This document shows positions 21,863-32,818 of a stretch of 64,000 nt of DNA, piece after piece. Under the pieces are notes generated by a model. It was given only the letters and a program-made list of their open reading frames with translations. It ran no database searches and was not told where the DNA came from. Position numbers and translations under genes: made by a program. Source of the stretch: Argyresthia goedartella. Lineage: Eukaryota; Arthropoda; Insecta; Lepidoptera; Argyresthiidae. How positions within the stretch are numbered: position 1 is the stretch's first letter; each line of letters opens with the position of its first letter. Where the stretch lies: contig OX463829.1 of NCBI GenBank assembly GCA_949825045.1, positions 27,368,715 to 27,432,714 of the forward strand, given 5' to 3'.

Positions 21863-22745
21863 AATATACGTGAAAATGTGCTTAAAAAATGTTGTTTTCC
21901 ATTTACAAAATTATTTATCAAACTAAATATTTACAGTGTATACCTAATCTTCTTTTTCTGGTACCATCTCCCATCGTGGGTCGGCGATCATTAAGGTGAT
22001 AGGTAAAAGCGGGAATAGGCGTCTAAACGAAAGTGACAGCGTTAATTACAGCCACATAAGATAAAAAGAGAGGGAAGAATGCGCTCGACTCAAACCACAC
22101 CACTCAAACCACATGAATAAATTTTCAAGGAGAGCTTACGAATACATAATATCCATATTTTGAATGCAATTCCGCAATTAAATTAGTTAGGATTTCAGAA
22201 TCACTGAAAAAAATCAATAATTTACAGGTATTTTCGTAATTAAATTCCATCGAGAAAATTTCATCCAATCGCATTTTCCTTCAGTGAGAATCTGAATAAA
22301 TTAACCAGCAAACATTTTAAAAAAAAACCTAAGGTAGTATTATAGTGATGTCAATGGATTCGAAAAATAATAATACTTTTTTATGGTTTCGTGTTAATGT
22401 AGGGCAATCCACACACGAGATGGTGCGGAATACAACTAATACATTTTACAAAATCAAAATTCGGATAGCGATATTAAGATTAGGTTATGTGTGCGTTATA
22501 TTAAGTAGATTTTTATTTCGCAAATGGGATGAAGATATTAATAGTCGTCATTTTGAGAAATCAAGAGATTAAGTCAGGTTTTTATTTTGGAAACACAAGG
22601 AAACACAAACTGACACACAAATACACAGACACTCACACAGATACATAACAAACACACGCCATACACACAAGGAATATAATACAAGAGAAGACACTCCAAA
22701 TGGTAATTTAGTGATTTAATTTCTTTTGTTTTTTTTTCTTATTAT
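21863..22745. other. Unassigned AT-rich stretch
   Basis: It contains a CA-rich low-complexity patch (22590-22680) and open frame 22345-22572 without motifs. Nothing else is supported. Confidence 0.3.
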
Positions 22746-22749
22746 ATAT

Positions 22750-22985
22750 ATATATAAATTTAAACTCTCTGCCGGACCACAATGACATGCTACCCCGCTC
22801 AAAACCTCAGGGAAGAGGGATAGGCTGGAAATCGGTGAAAATCAGCACTATTCGGAATCCCGATTCTGTGTAAGCAGGAGCTGAGCCACTTCCTATTGTC
22901 TCAGTCAAATCTTATCATTACATGCATCCAAAAACTGTATTCTTAATGGTAATAAACGTTTATTATTATTTTTAAGTAAAAATGT
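22750..22985 (+). repeat. Probable LINE or SINE 3' end
   Basis: A moderately GC-rich non-coding segment ends in ggtaataaacgtttattatt, the usual form of a retroelement tail. A TA microsatellite (22743-22756) precedes it. No coding part. Confidence 0.4.
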
Positions 22986-23123
22986 GACAATTACTTACAA
23001 TCTGATCACAGTGGATAAACAGTTTCATTCCCAATTGCAAGTATTGCAGCTAAACCTGATCCATAATTTTATAGGCCGATTACATCACATAGACCAGAAA
23101 CGTAGGTATATAAAAATAGATAT

Positions 23124-24399
23124 GGTCCTTACATATGAAATTGGCGTTTTGCATTAGAGGAACATAAAGTCGTTTTTTTTTCAAATATAATATATTTATT
23201 CAATCAAAGTATGTACCATTGCTATCTATACACTTTTGCCATCTCATAGGTAGTTCTTCGATCCCTTTACTAATAAAAACATTCGGACGGGAATCAATAA
23301 AATCTTTGAAGGCGGTTTAGACTGCCCCATCGGAGTTGAATTTTTCCCTTTCAAGAAGTTATCCAAATTTCGAAAAAAAATGGTAATCTGTTGGAGCAAG
23401 GTCCGGAGAATACGGTGGATGTCTTAGACATTCTAATGGACGGTCCTCTAATATGGTAGCCGTCTGTTGTGCAGTGTGTGGTCTAGTGTTATCACGAAGC
23501 AGCAGTGGCCTAGAGCGATTGACCAGCCTCGGTTGTTTAGCAGCTAGCTTTTCCATCATGATTTGCAGTTGCTGACAAAAGACATCTGCCTTAATCGTCT
23601 GTCCAGATTTAAGAAAGCTGTAGTGAACGACACCAGCACTAGTCCACCAAACGCTCACAAGTAACTTTTTTGGAGACAATTTTCGCTTGGGGCATGGTTT
23701 GGCTGGTTCGGCAGGGTTCAGCCATTACGATGAGCGCTTCCGATTATCGTACAGGATCCACTTTTCATCACAGTTAATGCTTCGATTTAAAATCATTTCA
23801 TTATTGTGCCGGGTGAGTAGTGCAACGCAGCAGTCAACGCGCGTTTGTTGATTTGCTTCACTCAGTTCGTGAGGTACCCAAATTTGAAGCTTTTTCACCT
23901 TCCCAATTTGCTTCAAGTGGATTAAAACAGTTTTATCACTAACACCGCAGCCTGCAGCTAACTCGGACGTGGTTTACGATGGATCCGCTTCCACAAAAGC
24001 CTTCACTTCTTCATTATCAACTTTGGTCTCCAGCCGTCCACGGGGCTTGTTCTGCAGGTCGAAATTTCCAGAAGGAAAACGTTGGAACCAAAAACGCACT
24101 GTGTTTTCTATTGCGGCACCGTCGCCATACACATCATTCTTCGAGCCGTTTCTGCAGCACTGGTGCCACGGTAGAACTCATACTCGTAAATAACGCGATA
24201 TTTCATTTAATTTTCCATTTTGTAAGCTGAGTGACGCGAGAAAAAAAACAATTGAGGAAAAAAAATGATTTATAATTTTAGAAATACAAATACATGAGTA
24301 AATATCTGTATTAATTTTAATTTAGAATTCCCAACCAGAGGAGATATTTGAGATCAAAGTGGCCAGTACGGCGAAACACCAATTTCATATGTAAGGACC
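23124..24399 (-). mobile_element. mariner element with terminal inverted repeats
   Basis: The left end ggtccttacatatgaaattgg (23124 on) is repeated inverted at the right end (to 24399) with two mismatches over 29 bp. The 1,276-bp length is typical of mariners. A TA follows the right end; the left end has TAT, so the TA duplication is off by one base. The transposase is on the minus strand. Confidence 0.9.
23205..24215 (-). pseudogene. mariner (DD34D) transposase, broken
   Basis: On the minus strand the catalytic domain shows NCDEKWILYDN (first aspartate), LLRDNTRPHTAQQT (second) and YSPDLAPTDYHFF (third), the mariner D,D34D signature. The WWTSAGVVHYSFLKSG block resembles cecropia-type mariners. 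Stops follow YDNRKRSS (about 23725) and lie upstream in the linker (ADPS*TTSELAAGCG). The N-terminal DNA-binding part carries at least one frameshift. The protein would have cut and joined DNA at TA sites. Confidence 0.9.
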
Positions 24400-24489
24400 T
24401 AATATTATATTATACTTCATTTAAATTAACAAACTTTATTTCCCTCTCTTCTATTTCAATGTCTTTTTTACAAGATCCATAAATAACAC

Positions 24490-25074
24490 ATGTATACTTA
24501 TGACATCCTATGCAACATCACATATATACAGGAATCGGAAATTGAATCAGTAAGGAGAGTGGGAAAGCAAGGAAATAAACCTAGACCTGTCGCTGTAGCC
24601 TTCACAAATATGGCTAAAAAGATAAGAATTTTGAAAAATAAAAGCCAACTTTCCAACTACTACGTCAAACAGGAGTTCTCTACAAAAATACTAAAAATAC
24701 GCCAAGAATTACAGAAACAAGTAGAGCAAGAAAAGAAAAAAGGACACATTGCATATATTAACTATGATAAACTGGTAATAAGAGACAAGGAAGATATGAA
24801 CAGAAAAAAACACCACCTATCCGAGTCAGAATCCCCACAGAGGCAGATTTACTCGATTGCAAACAACAAAAACACAAAAAGAACGTACAAAAATACCACG
24901 CAGAACATTCATGCCAAAAAACTGAAACGATCTACCCCTCCTCCAGCCGCCACAGCCCCAAACACGATAACATCATACTACACGGTGTCCAATAACACTA
25001 GCGAGGAATCAAGTGAAACCACAGAAACGAATACTTCAGAGAACACGAGGCCTCCTCTTCAGCACACATTTTAA
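24490..25074 (+). CDS. RTE-E ORF1 protein, C-terminal part
   Basis: This encodes 194 residues. The first 80 contain RRVGKQGNKPRPVAVAFTNM, LKNKSQLSNYYVKQEFSTK and HIAYINYDKLVIRD, which I recognise as the conserved end of LINE ORF1 proteins that bind RNA. A low-complexity Ser/Thr/Asn-rich tail follows, ending at TAA 25072. The annotated ATG at 24490 is unlikely to be the native start, because the domain's upstream half is missing. ORF2 begins 50-60 bp downstream in a different frame. Confidence 0.65.
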   Translation: MYTYDILCNITYIQESEIESVRRVGKQGNKPRPVAVAFTNMAKKIRILKNKSQLSNYYVKQEFSTKILKIRQELQKQVEQEKKKGHIAYINYDKLVIRDKEDMNRKKHHLSESESPQRQIYSIANNKNTKRTYKNTTQNIHAKKLKRSTPPPAATAPNTITSYYTVSNNTSEESSETTETNTSENTRPPLQHTF

Positions 25075-25109
25075 ATAATAATATAACAAACTCTTCTCCA
25101 AAACGGCCG

Positions 25110-27984
25110 GTCACCGTAGAGACAGTAGACCAAAACCCTCTAAGCAATCTCTACATATGTACATACAACGTAAAATCCCTATTAAGTGAAGAAAGAATGA
25201 TAGAGCTGGAAAAATCTCTAGAACATGTTAAATGGGACATTATGGGACTATCCGAAATCAGACGTAGAGAATATACAATAGAAGAAAGAAAATGGTGCAC
25301 TTTCTGTCATACCAGTAGCAAAAAAGCCAGTACGGAGTCGGATTCCTAGTTCAAAACCAGCACAAAAACAACATCGAAGAATTATAGAGATTTCAGATAG
25401 AGTGGCAGTGCTCAACATAAGATTCAAGGACTTCAAACTCTCTATATTGCAAGTATACGCCCCCACCAAAAAAGCAAGCGAAGAAGACGTGGAAAAGTTC
25501 TACTCAGACATTGTAAAGCAAGGCAAAGAGCTTATGAAAAAATTGTCATAATGGGAGACTTCAATGCCAAACTAGGAATAGCAAACGAGAACACCAACTC
25601 TATCATTGGAAAATTCGGATCAGGCACTCGAAATGAGAGAGGAGACCGTTTAGTGCAATTTGTATACGAACATAACACAACAGTCATCAATACACTCTAC
25701 AAAAAGAAAATAAATCAAAGATGGACCTGGATGTCCTCAGATGGACGCACTAAAAACGAAATTGACTATATACTAAGTAACTGCAAAAACAACTTTACAA
25801 ATGTAGAGGTACTCAAGAGCATCTCATTCCCATCAGATCACCGCCTTGTCAGAGGAACCATGCAAGTAAGATGTATCAAGAAATGCAGAAGAACTTTTTC
25901 GAACCAAAAATCATCGCTTAAAACTTTAAAAGAACAAGAAAACTTCGTCAGAAACCTATCCAGTAACCTGACAAAAAAAAACCACACAAACAGTGAACGA
26001 AATACAAAATATTCAAACATTATACAACAAAATTGAATCAATTATCATAAACAGTCTGACAGAATCAAAGGAAAGCTGCTGTACATCTTCACGCTTCCAG
26101 ATTCCAGAAACAATAGTAACTCTCATCAAACGTCGCCAAACTCTACAAGCTAAAAAACCTCTGAATGGAGAAGCAAGAAAAGAATTAAAAATACTCTACA
26201 AGGAAACAAAAAAGCTATTATCAAAAGCTTATAAGAAATTCAAGCTTACATGCTACGAAACCGCTATAGCAACCACAGGAGGAATAAAAGGAGCTCAAAA
26301 AATCTTACGATTCCAAAAAACCTGGGTCCCAAGACTGAAACAAAACCAAAGTACCACTGAGAATAGGTCAAACATAATACAAATTGCGACAGATTTTTAC
26401 AGAAAACTCTATCAAGAGAAAAATCTTTTTCCGTCACATGACGCAGAAGTAGAAAAAATCAGAGAACCATGCAAGCTCCCAGATAGACTTACCTTCACTT
26501 TAACCGAGATAATAAAAGGCATCAGACATTAACAAAATCAAAAAAGTCCAGGACCAGATGGAATTATAAATAAAGCACTGAAAAGCGGAGAGAAGGAGAA
26601 GAAGGAACTCTCTGGACTACTACACAAATTATTCAACAAAATTATGAACTCCAAAGAAATCCCGACACAATGGAATGAATCCGAAATTATTTTGATATAC
26701 AAGAAGGGAGACCCAGGCGACGTATCAAACTATAGACCAATTAGTCTAATGTCATCAATCTACAAGCTTTTTTCATACTGCCTCACGAGAACACTCGATA
26801 ACACAATAGACAGGAAACAGCCGAAAGAGCAAGCTGGATTTAGATCAGGATACAGCACCATAGATCATCTTCAAACAGTCAGTCAAATTATACAAAATCA
26901 TAAAGAATTTAACACTGAACTCTACATAGGTTTTGTGGATTACTGCAAGGCCTTCGACACGATTTCACACAACTCTCTATGGTCAGCTTTGAACTTGCAT
27001 AAGGTAGAGCAACGGTACACCGAGATAATTCAAGAAATCTATAAGAATAGTATCGGTAGAGTTAGACTCGACAAAACCGGCCAACGATTCAGAATAGGAA
27101 GAGGAGTCAAACAAGGAGACCCCATGTCACCTAAACTATTCATAGCGGTGCTGAAATCGATTGTCCATCGCATTGACTGGACAAAAAGTGGTATAAACAT
27201 CGGAGGCAAGTACTTGAGCCACTTAAGATTTGCAGATGATATAGTACTATTTGCGAGAGAACCAAAAGAACTGGAAAACATGATGAGCGAATTAAGTTAT
27301 CATAGCCATAGAGCAGGACTCGAAATGAATTTCACAAAAACAAAGATCATGACAAATGCGGGAAAGGTCCCAATAAAGATCGAAAATAAAGAAATTGAAT
27401 ATGTAGACGAATACATTTACTTAGGGAAAATGATATCTTTCAGAAATGTATACAAAGAAGAAATAGAACGCCGTATCACCATAGCATGGAAGAAATATTG
27501 GTCCATGAAAGAGATTTTAAAAGGAGATATACCAATAAAACTGAAGTCTAAAATACTTAATACATGTATACTTCCCTCACTCACATACGGATGTCAAACC
27601 TGGACGCTTACTGCTGAAAACGCAAGAAAAATCTCCATGTGACAGAAGGCGATGGAGAGAAGTATAACCAATGTAAGGCTAAAAGATAGAAAACGAAGTT
27701 CAGAAATAAGAGAAAAAACAAAAGTCATCGACGCCGTCGAACACGTGACAAGGATGAAGTGGAGATGGGCTGGACACCTGGCTAGATTGAAAGACGGCAG
27801 ATAGACTAGGGCAGCGACGGAGTGGAAGGGACCAGAAGAAGGACGACGACGACCGGGACGGCCAAACAAGAGATGGTCGGACGACATTGTGGAGGTCGCA
27901 GGAAAGGACTGGCTTAAACGCACGGAAGATAGGGAAGAGTGGCATCGCTTAGAGGAGGCCTTCACCCGATCAGGGCTCTCATAA
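25110..27984 (+). pseudogene. RTE-E ORF2 endonuclease-reverse transcriptase (broken)
   Basis: The endonuclease starts LYICTYNVKSLLSEERMIEL and WDIMGLSEIRRR; frameshifts at 25260-25550 interrupt it. IVIMGDFNAKLG and FPSDHRLVRGT follow in frame 3. A shift near the A8 run at about 25973 moves to frame 1, which runs to the end with stops at 26530, 27640 (probably TGG to TGA) and 27803 (probably TGG to TAG). RT blocks: NYRPISLMSSIYKLFSYCL, YIGFVDYCKAFDTISH, RGVKQGDPMSPKLFI and LSHLRFADDIVLFA. The C-terminus (RMKWRWAGHLARLKDGR, RRRPGRPNKRWSDDIVE) is the usual RTE end. Dead as it stands. Confidence 0.9.
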
Positions 27985-28060
27985 AATTAGCACGACAACA
28001 ATAATATACGACAAAAGATAATCAATCTGCTATAATACTAAAAATAATAATGTACCTAAT

Positions 28061-28249
28061 TTAAATTTATTTAATGCATGAAAAATGAAATGTTAAACCC
28101 CATTTTTTTATTATGAGATATTAAAAGGCTTTTTTATTTTTATTTTTTATTTATTTATTTATTTTATTTATGCAACATCAATTTTATTTACGTTTATATA
28201 TAATTCTGCTTGATGATGAAAACGTTAAGATAAATAAATTTAGAAAATA
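28061..28249. repeat. T-rich low-complexity sequence
   Basis: Runs of tttatttattta (28125-28170); no other signal. Confidence 0.6.
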
Positions 28250-28735
28250 CTAAAGACCTGTGGGGCAGATCAATCAAAGTAATTGGTTCAGTCATTCTGA
28301 CTTTGACCCCACACTTATATTATATATTCAATAAATGTGGTGACGATGGAGGTTTCCCAGATCTTATGAAACACAAGAGACAAGGATTTTCCTTCGAGTT
28401 TCAGACCAATATCTTTACTAACTGCTAAGTAAAATATTTGAAAAGATTAACCTAAATCAAATGCAGTCACACTTCAACCATACAAAACCACTCCACGCCA
28501 AACAATTAGGTTTCGCTAGGGGTAAATTGACTACAGATATAGGCATTATCCTTATATCTCACATTTTATCTGCAAGGGACGCCGTACAGGATGCTATCGG
28601 CTTTTTTTGCGATCTGTCGAAGGTATTTGATTTTGTTGAACATTAAATTAACGATTTTAATTAAATTAAATCAAATCACTACGGGGTTAGAAATAAAGTT
28701 TTGGATCTACTTACTTAGATTATTTAAGCAATAGA
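28250..28735 (+). pseudogene. LINE-C-like RT fragment, heavily decayed
   Basis: DLWGRSIKVIGSVILTLTPH and GGFPDLMK parallel LINE-C near 61930-62040 (DLWGLSVHVVKS, GEFPDLMK). After a frame change, IFEKINLNQMQSHF, GFARGKLTTDIGI and IGFFCDLSKVFDFVEH follow. The AF of the KAFD block is altered to KVFD, and a stop comes soon after. No FADD region is present. Confidence 0.75.
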
Positions 28736-28749
28736 ATTGTAACCAATAT

Positions 28750-28860
28750 TTCAGCTTGCCTAGCTCAGTGGTAGGGAGTGGGTAGATTGGTTTGGCAGGA
28801 TGTTGAAGAAAGCTGTCGTGTCGTGAGCACCAGTACACCACTATAAGAGAGAAGATACAT
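28750..28860 (+). other. tRNA-like A-box sequence
   Basis: gcttgcctagctcagtggta resembles a tRNA D-arm/A-box. No B-box or cloverleaf follows, so this is at most a SINE head. It ends in an AT-rich tail. Confidence 0.35.
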
Positions 28861-28869
28861 TTATTTTAT

Positions 28870-29430
28870 TTTAACAAAGCTTATTATTAGAAGCCTGAAG
28901 TTATAGTTTTTATTAGATTTATGGAAACGAAAGAAAATTATCGACTGCAGGAGAGTCCTCAAGACGAGATTACGACGACTAAGGGAACAAACAGGTAGCC
29001 ACATCAGCTGCGCGTATTTTAGGCATTTCTGCCGCGCAGCCGACTCCACTGCAACCCCTGGTGTCACCATGGTGGAGCCAATGTGGGATGCCATGAGCGT
29101 GCACACACAAGTAGCATCCCACAAAAGGCAACGACCTCTCTCTCACGATACCAAGGTGAGACCGTCCGGACGCTTCCCGTCGCTGCGACTCAAACCCGGT
29201 GGGTCAAGAACTGATGAAACGTCAGCAGAGACGAGAGCCCTCCGGACGATGTCACTAATCGAGTGGTGGCGAGAAAGTCTCCATGCACTTCTAGCACAGT
29301 GTAGCCCGCGACGCCCCCGCGAATCTACCGACGCACCGCAAACACAAACTGTGTTTTTATTTCTTACTTTTTCGTCGTATGAAACAAAACAATATAGTTT
29401 TTTGAGCGCAGTCACAGTCGATTCTTGCAT
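28870..29430 (-). pseudogene. Zinc-finger plus PD...D nuclease domain relic of a retroelement
   Basis: On the minus strand the peptide has [20 protein letters not shown] with [14 protein letters not shown] (Cys/His cluster resembling a zinc finger). [15 protein letters not shown] follows, then an in-frame TGA at 29143-29145, and in the same frame LLWDATCVCTLMASHI and AARQKCLKYAQL. RPDG...WDAT fits a PD-(D/E)XK-like nuclease core. I know similar C-terminal blocks from animal LINE-type polyproteins, but no RT is present here. The single stop inactivates it. Confidence 0.6.
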
Positions 29431-29756
29431 TTTGGCACAATATTATATTTGTGTGTCGACATTATCACCTAGAACCGTAAATCGACACGCGCAGACATCA
29501 ATTCACTAAGACAGACTGAAATCCGGGCGCGCGCGGGGTCATCATCTGTACTTTAGATGTATCAAGCGTATGGCGCCTGTGCACTAAAATCGATGTACTA
29601 TCGTCATTTCTTATCCGAATTCGATATTTTTTTCACCGAACATTTGTTTTTGATGTATCTATGAAACTACTTACTTTGTTCAAGATTTGAATGATCTACA
29701 TTGTAATGCTATCGCTACTTCTACACGCGCGGGGAAGCGGGAGGAGTATCGAGTAC
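29431..29756. other. Unassigned spacer
   Basis: No coding motif or repeat was recognised, apart from a GC-rich patch (cgggcgcgcgcggggtc, about 29525). Confidence 0.3.
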
Positions 29757-29791
29757 CGAGCCAGGTGCCAACTTAGCCCGCCCGGGTAGTA
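29757..29791 (-). repeat. 35-bp inverted repeat, right copy
   Basis: Reverse complement of 21408-21442 with three transitions; lies 8.4 kb from its partner. Confidence 0.7.
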
Positions 29792-29824
29792 AAACTACTT
29801 GAAATATTCTGGTATTTGCAGCTG

Positions 29825-30295
29825 TATACAGGCTGTAACAGAAAGGTGTAGTCATATTTTAGGGTGTCGTTAGGGGCATCATTCTGAACAACTTTTATTA
29901 TGACACCGATTGGATCAGAGCAACTTTATTTTTGAAGTAAAACTTCTTTACGCACGCTTGTCTTGGGGAGTAAGCTGGGGAATGCGTGACGAGAGCGTTA
30001 CAAAAAGTGTGATCGGGCGAGGCTGACGAGAGGTGCGCGCGCACATTTTCTTTCTCTCTTCCTCTCATAGCCAGACACAGTGCAGGAGATGTTTTTTGAA
30101 GCATTAGAGCTAAAGAAGTTTTACTTCTGTTGTGTGGTCTAAAGCACACTCTTTTGTTTCGTTCCTCCATACGATTTGGCCCGGGCAGTCAGCAGATTTG
30201 TATGGAGAAGTAATAAGTAAATGTGCTCTAACCAAATTGGTTTCAAAGTGAAAGTTGATCAGAATGATGTCCCTAAAACTGTTACATCCTGTATA
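29825..30295. mobile_element. MITE with nested inverted repeats
   Basis: The ends are inverted copies: tatacaggctgtaacag...catcattctgaacaactttt on the left, and on the minus strand of the right end tatacaggatgtaacag...catcattctgatcaacttt. Inside, gaagtaaaacttcttta (about 29934) is matched by taaagaagttttacttc (about 30112), giving a second nested palindrome. No coding capacity; the short minus-strand frames are chance. Superfamily unassigned. Confidence 0.75.
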
Positions 30296-31325
30296 AGATG
30301 GTGTTCTGTACATGTACTTTCCATTTTAATTTGTATGTTGTCCATTGATTTGTTTATGTATTAAGATATATGTATACAATAAGTAAGTGGAGTATATAAA
30401 ATACAGATTGAAAACCTAGTAGCATGTAGAAAACAAAATTGTAAAGCGTCACAAAATACATAAACACAGAATAAATACAGCATTTTTGTTAAAAAAATAT
30501 ATAAAATTTTAAAGTAAAAACTAATATGCCTCGTGCATTTCCTCTCAAAACATGTTTAATTAACGCCTCCACTGACGTTAAAGCTATGTTGCCAGGTGGT
30601 AATGTTTATGTTTGTAATACGTTTTAAATCGTGCTTCGCAAATAACATTTATATGTCCTTACTTTGTCTTGTAATTTCATATTGGGAACTATTAAACTGC
30701 ACACCAATTATACTGATTTGCACAGAAAATTGACTGATATCACAGCAAATATCGTGGCAAAACACTGCGGTATCTTAGGTCAAGGGTAAAGAGGTGAGCG
30801 AAGCGAAGTCCCCTTTATCTTTTGTATTAGGTTGAACATGTAAGAACAATAAAAACCTACCTACCTAAACATAAATAGTGTTTTTGTTGATACTTTTTTG
30901 CTGTGCAAATCAGAATTTTTAATGTGCGATTAAAACCTAGCCTTTAATATTTATATTTGTTTGTATCATTATTGTTATTCTCCATACTCATAGCATGAAC
31001 TTTGCAAAAAAGATTACCTACTGCGCAACGAGCTCACGGAAGTCTGAAAAGCTGAAAACGATTGCGGAAGTTAATTACTTCCGGCGCTAATTTGCGACTG
31101 TAACGTCGCTCCAATTAGAGTTAACGTCAGTTAACGTGATCAGTTAAATATCTGAGCGGCAGTTACCATTTCATTTGTTATGATTGATTGAACATTGTGA
31201 ACTGTAGTGTGTAATCAGGGTTCTTACTAAGCCTCCGCTGTCAGTCAGTCTGTCTCTCCGTCCGCTTGACCGTCAGCGGGATGTATCGTGAAACGTAGTA
31301 GGTAGAGAGTTGAAATATTATATTA
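30296..31325. other. Unassigned stretch
   Basis: AT-rich with no protein motif. gaggtgagcgaagcgaag near 30790 is a low-complexity patch of the kind common in moth intergenic DNA. Confidence 0.3.
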
Positions 31326-31326
31326 T

Positions 31327-31745
31327 AATAGGTTAGCGATTCTTTTAAGGGTCAGTGCATTATCTTTATCTACAACAATAAGATACCTCTGAAGATTTTG
31401 AAGTTGCCATTTGAGCAATTTAAAAAGCATGTTAAAGCGACTTTGTCGAAAAAGGGATATTGCAATGTTCAAGATTACTTAAATGACGGGACTATATGGG
31501 GTTAATCTAGCTCAACACAGTCCTTGTTGTTAATACTTTTGTAATTGTTTATTCCTGCTTATTAATCATAAAAATTACATTTTTCATATTTGTATTAGTT
31601 AAGCACTTTTTTTTTAAAGAGATCTAAAAATAAATCTGTGGGAGTTTCTACGCCCTTCTTCTCCCACAGTGGTCGAATGTAGAGAAAAGGCAAAAAATGA
31701 CGTTTGCTAAGTTTATGTAAATATCTACAGTAATAAAGTCTGACT
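31327..31745 (+). mobile_element. LINE-A 3' end, 5' truncated
   Basis: It encodes only the last residues of ORF2 (FKGQCI...YNKIPLKILKLPFEQFKKHV) and a complete-looking 3' UTR. The UTR has the perfect 9-bp hairpin ctgtgggag/ctcccacag (31636-31669) and ends at the ctacagtaataaagtctgac tail. The strong 5' truncation is typical of LINE integration. Confidence 0.85.
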
Positions 31746-32398
31746 TTGATTCACAGAATGTTTTTTTTTGCCGCTACAGAATCAAATAATGAACTACACG
31801 CAATTTTTAAAACTAAAAGGAGTCCCTCCTTATACTAGATACGTGTTCTTTTTTGCATTTTTCTTGCTCGGTGGTACGGACGGAACCCTTCGCGTGTGAG
31901 TCCGATTCGCATTAGATATTTATATATCGGGATAAGTAATAGGTAGAGATAATACATTATGACCATCGCCATCGCCACAACGCCAAATTACTGACAATAC
32001 ATCCTTGTTAGTTTATAACTTCAAACAATATTTTAGTTTACTTATTGACGTGAAGTCATAAAAGGGCCGATCAATTGGAAAGCAAGGCTTTCACCTTTCT
32101 CCCCCAAAAAAAAACCTTCAATTTAATTACTTATTCATTTTGTAAGCTAACCAACAGAATGGACAGTATGTATGACAGAGTTATCAGATAAAATTAATCA
32201 TGAACAGGTTCCAATTATTTAATTAATTGACATGTTAAAAATGACCGAGTTACATGCTTGAACACCACTTATACCACTGAGGTTTGTGTGTGGTGTTATC
32301 TACTCATTATTCATTATTTATGGCTATATCTAAACTAAATTCAGCTCTATTCAATTAAAATTAAAAAAAGAGTGCAGTTCTCATGTAGTATTCAACCC
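31746..32398. other. Unassigned AT-rich stretch
   Basis: No motif recognised. The last 150 bp may be 3' UTR of the minus-strand LINE fragment that follows. Confidence 0.3.
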
Positions 32399-32600
32399 TT
32401 ATAATTTTGAGAGAAAGTATGTTTTCAGTTTGTATTCAATATTTGTCTGCGTGATCGAGTTCCTGATTTGCGTAGGTAGGTTTTTGATTAAGCGCGGAAT
32501 CATGTTGGAGCTCGTTCGCTCACCGTGTTGTTTGCGCGTACAGTAACCAGCAGCCATAGGGCGTAACTGGACAGCCCGTACGTAATTAAAGTTACAATAA
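32399..32600 (-). pseudogene. LINE C-terminal fragment (minus strand)
   Basis: An uninterrupted minus-strand frame gives QLRPMAAGYCTRKQHGERTS then SNMIPRLIKNLPTQIRNSIT and EYKLKTYFLSKL, ending at a TAA at 32401-32399. The PRLIKNLPTQIR...FEYKLKTYLL design is that of LINE ORF2 C-termini. There is no methionine, and the fragment has no catalytic motif. Confidence 0.6.
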
Positions 32601-32818
32601 GTTTATAATACAGGTACAATATAAAACTTGACAACACAACATAAAACATTAGATTATTGGGATTGGGATTGAGCTTCTATCTATTACAATTTTCTACACG
32701 AAACGGACATTCCAGACAACCCTGATGGGTAGGAAAGGTGATGGTTGAGCGGGGGAGCACCTCCGTGTACAATAAAACTCTATAAGTACTACTACGAGTT
32801 ATATATGTCACCGTAAGA

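Larger units (their letters stand above)
24470..28060 (+). mobile_element. Two-ORF RTE-type LINE (RTE-E)
   Basis: ORF1 (partial), endonuclease and RT appear in order on the plus strand, ending in a short AT-rich tail near 28060. Its proteins differ clearly from RTE-B, but motif order and the QAGFRSGYST / FVDYCKAFDT / RGVKQGDPMSPKLF blocks are RTE-like. The 5' end is truncated inside ORF1. Confidence 0.85.

Noticed and set aside
28750..28860. tRNA gene
   Set aside because: Only an A-box-like sequence; no B-box or acceptor stem.
29069..29509. 146-residue plus-strand ORF
   Set aside because: Antisense of the minus-strand zinc-finger/nuclease relic, which has recognisable motifs.
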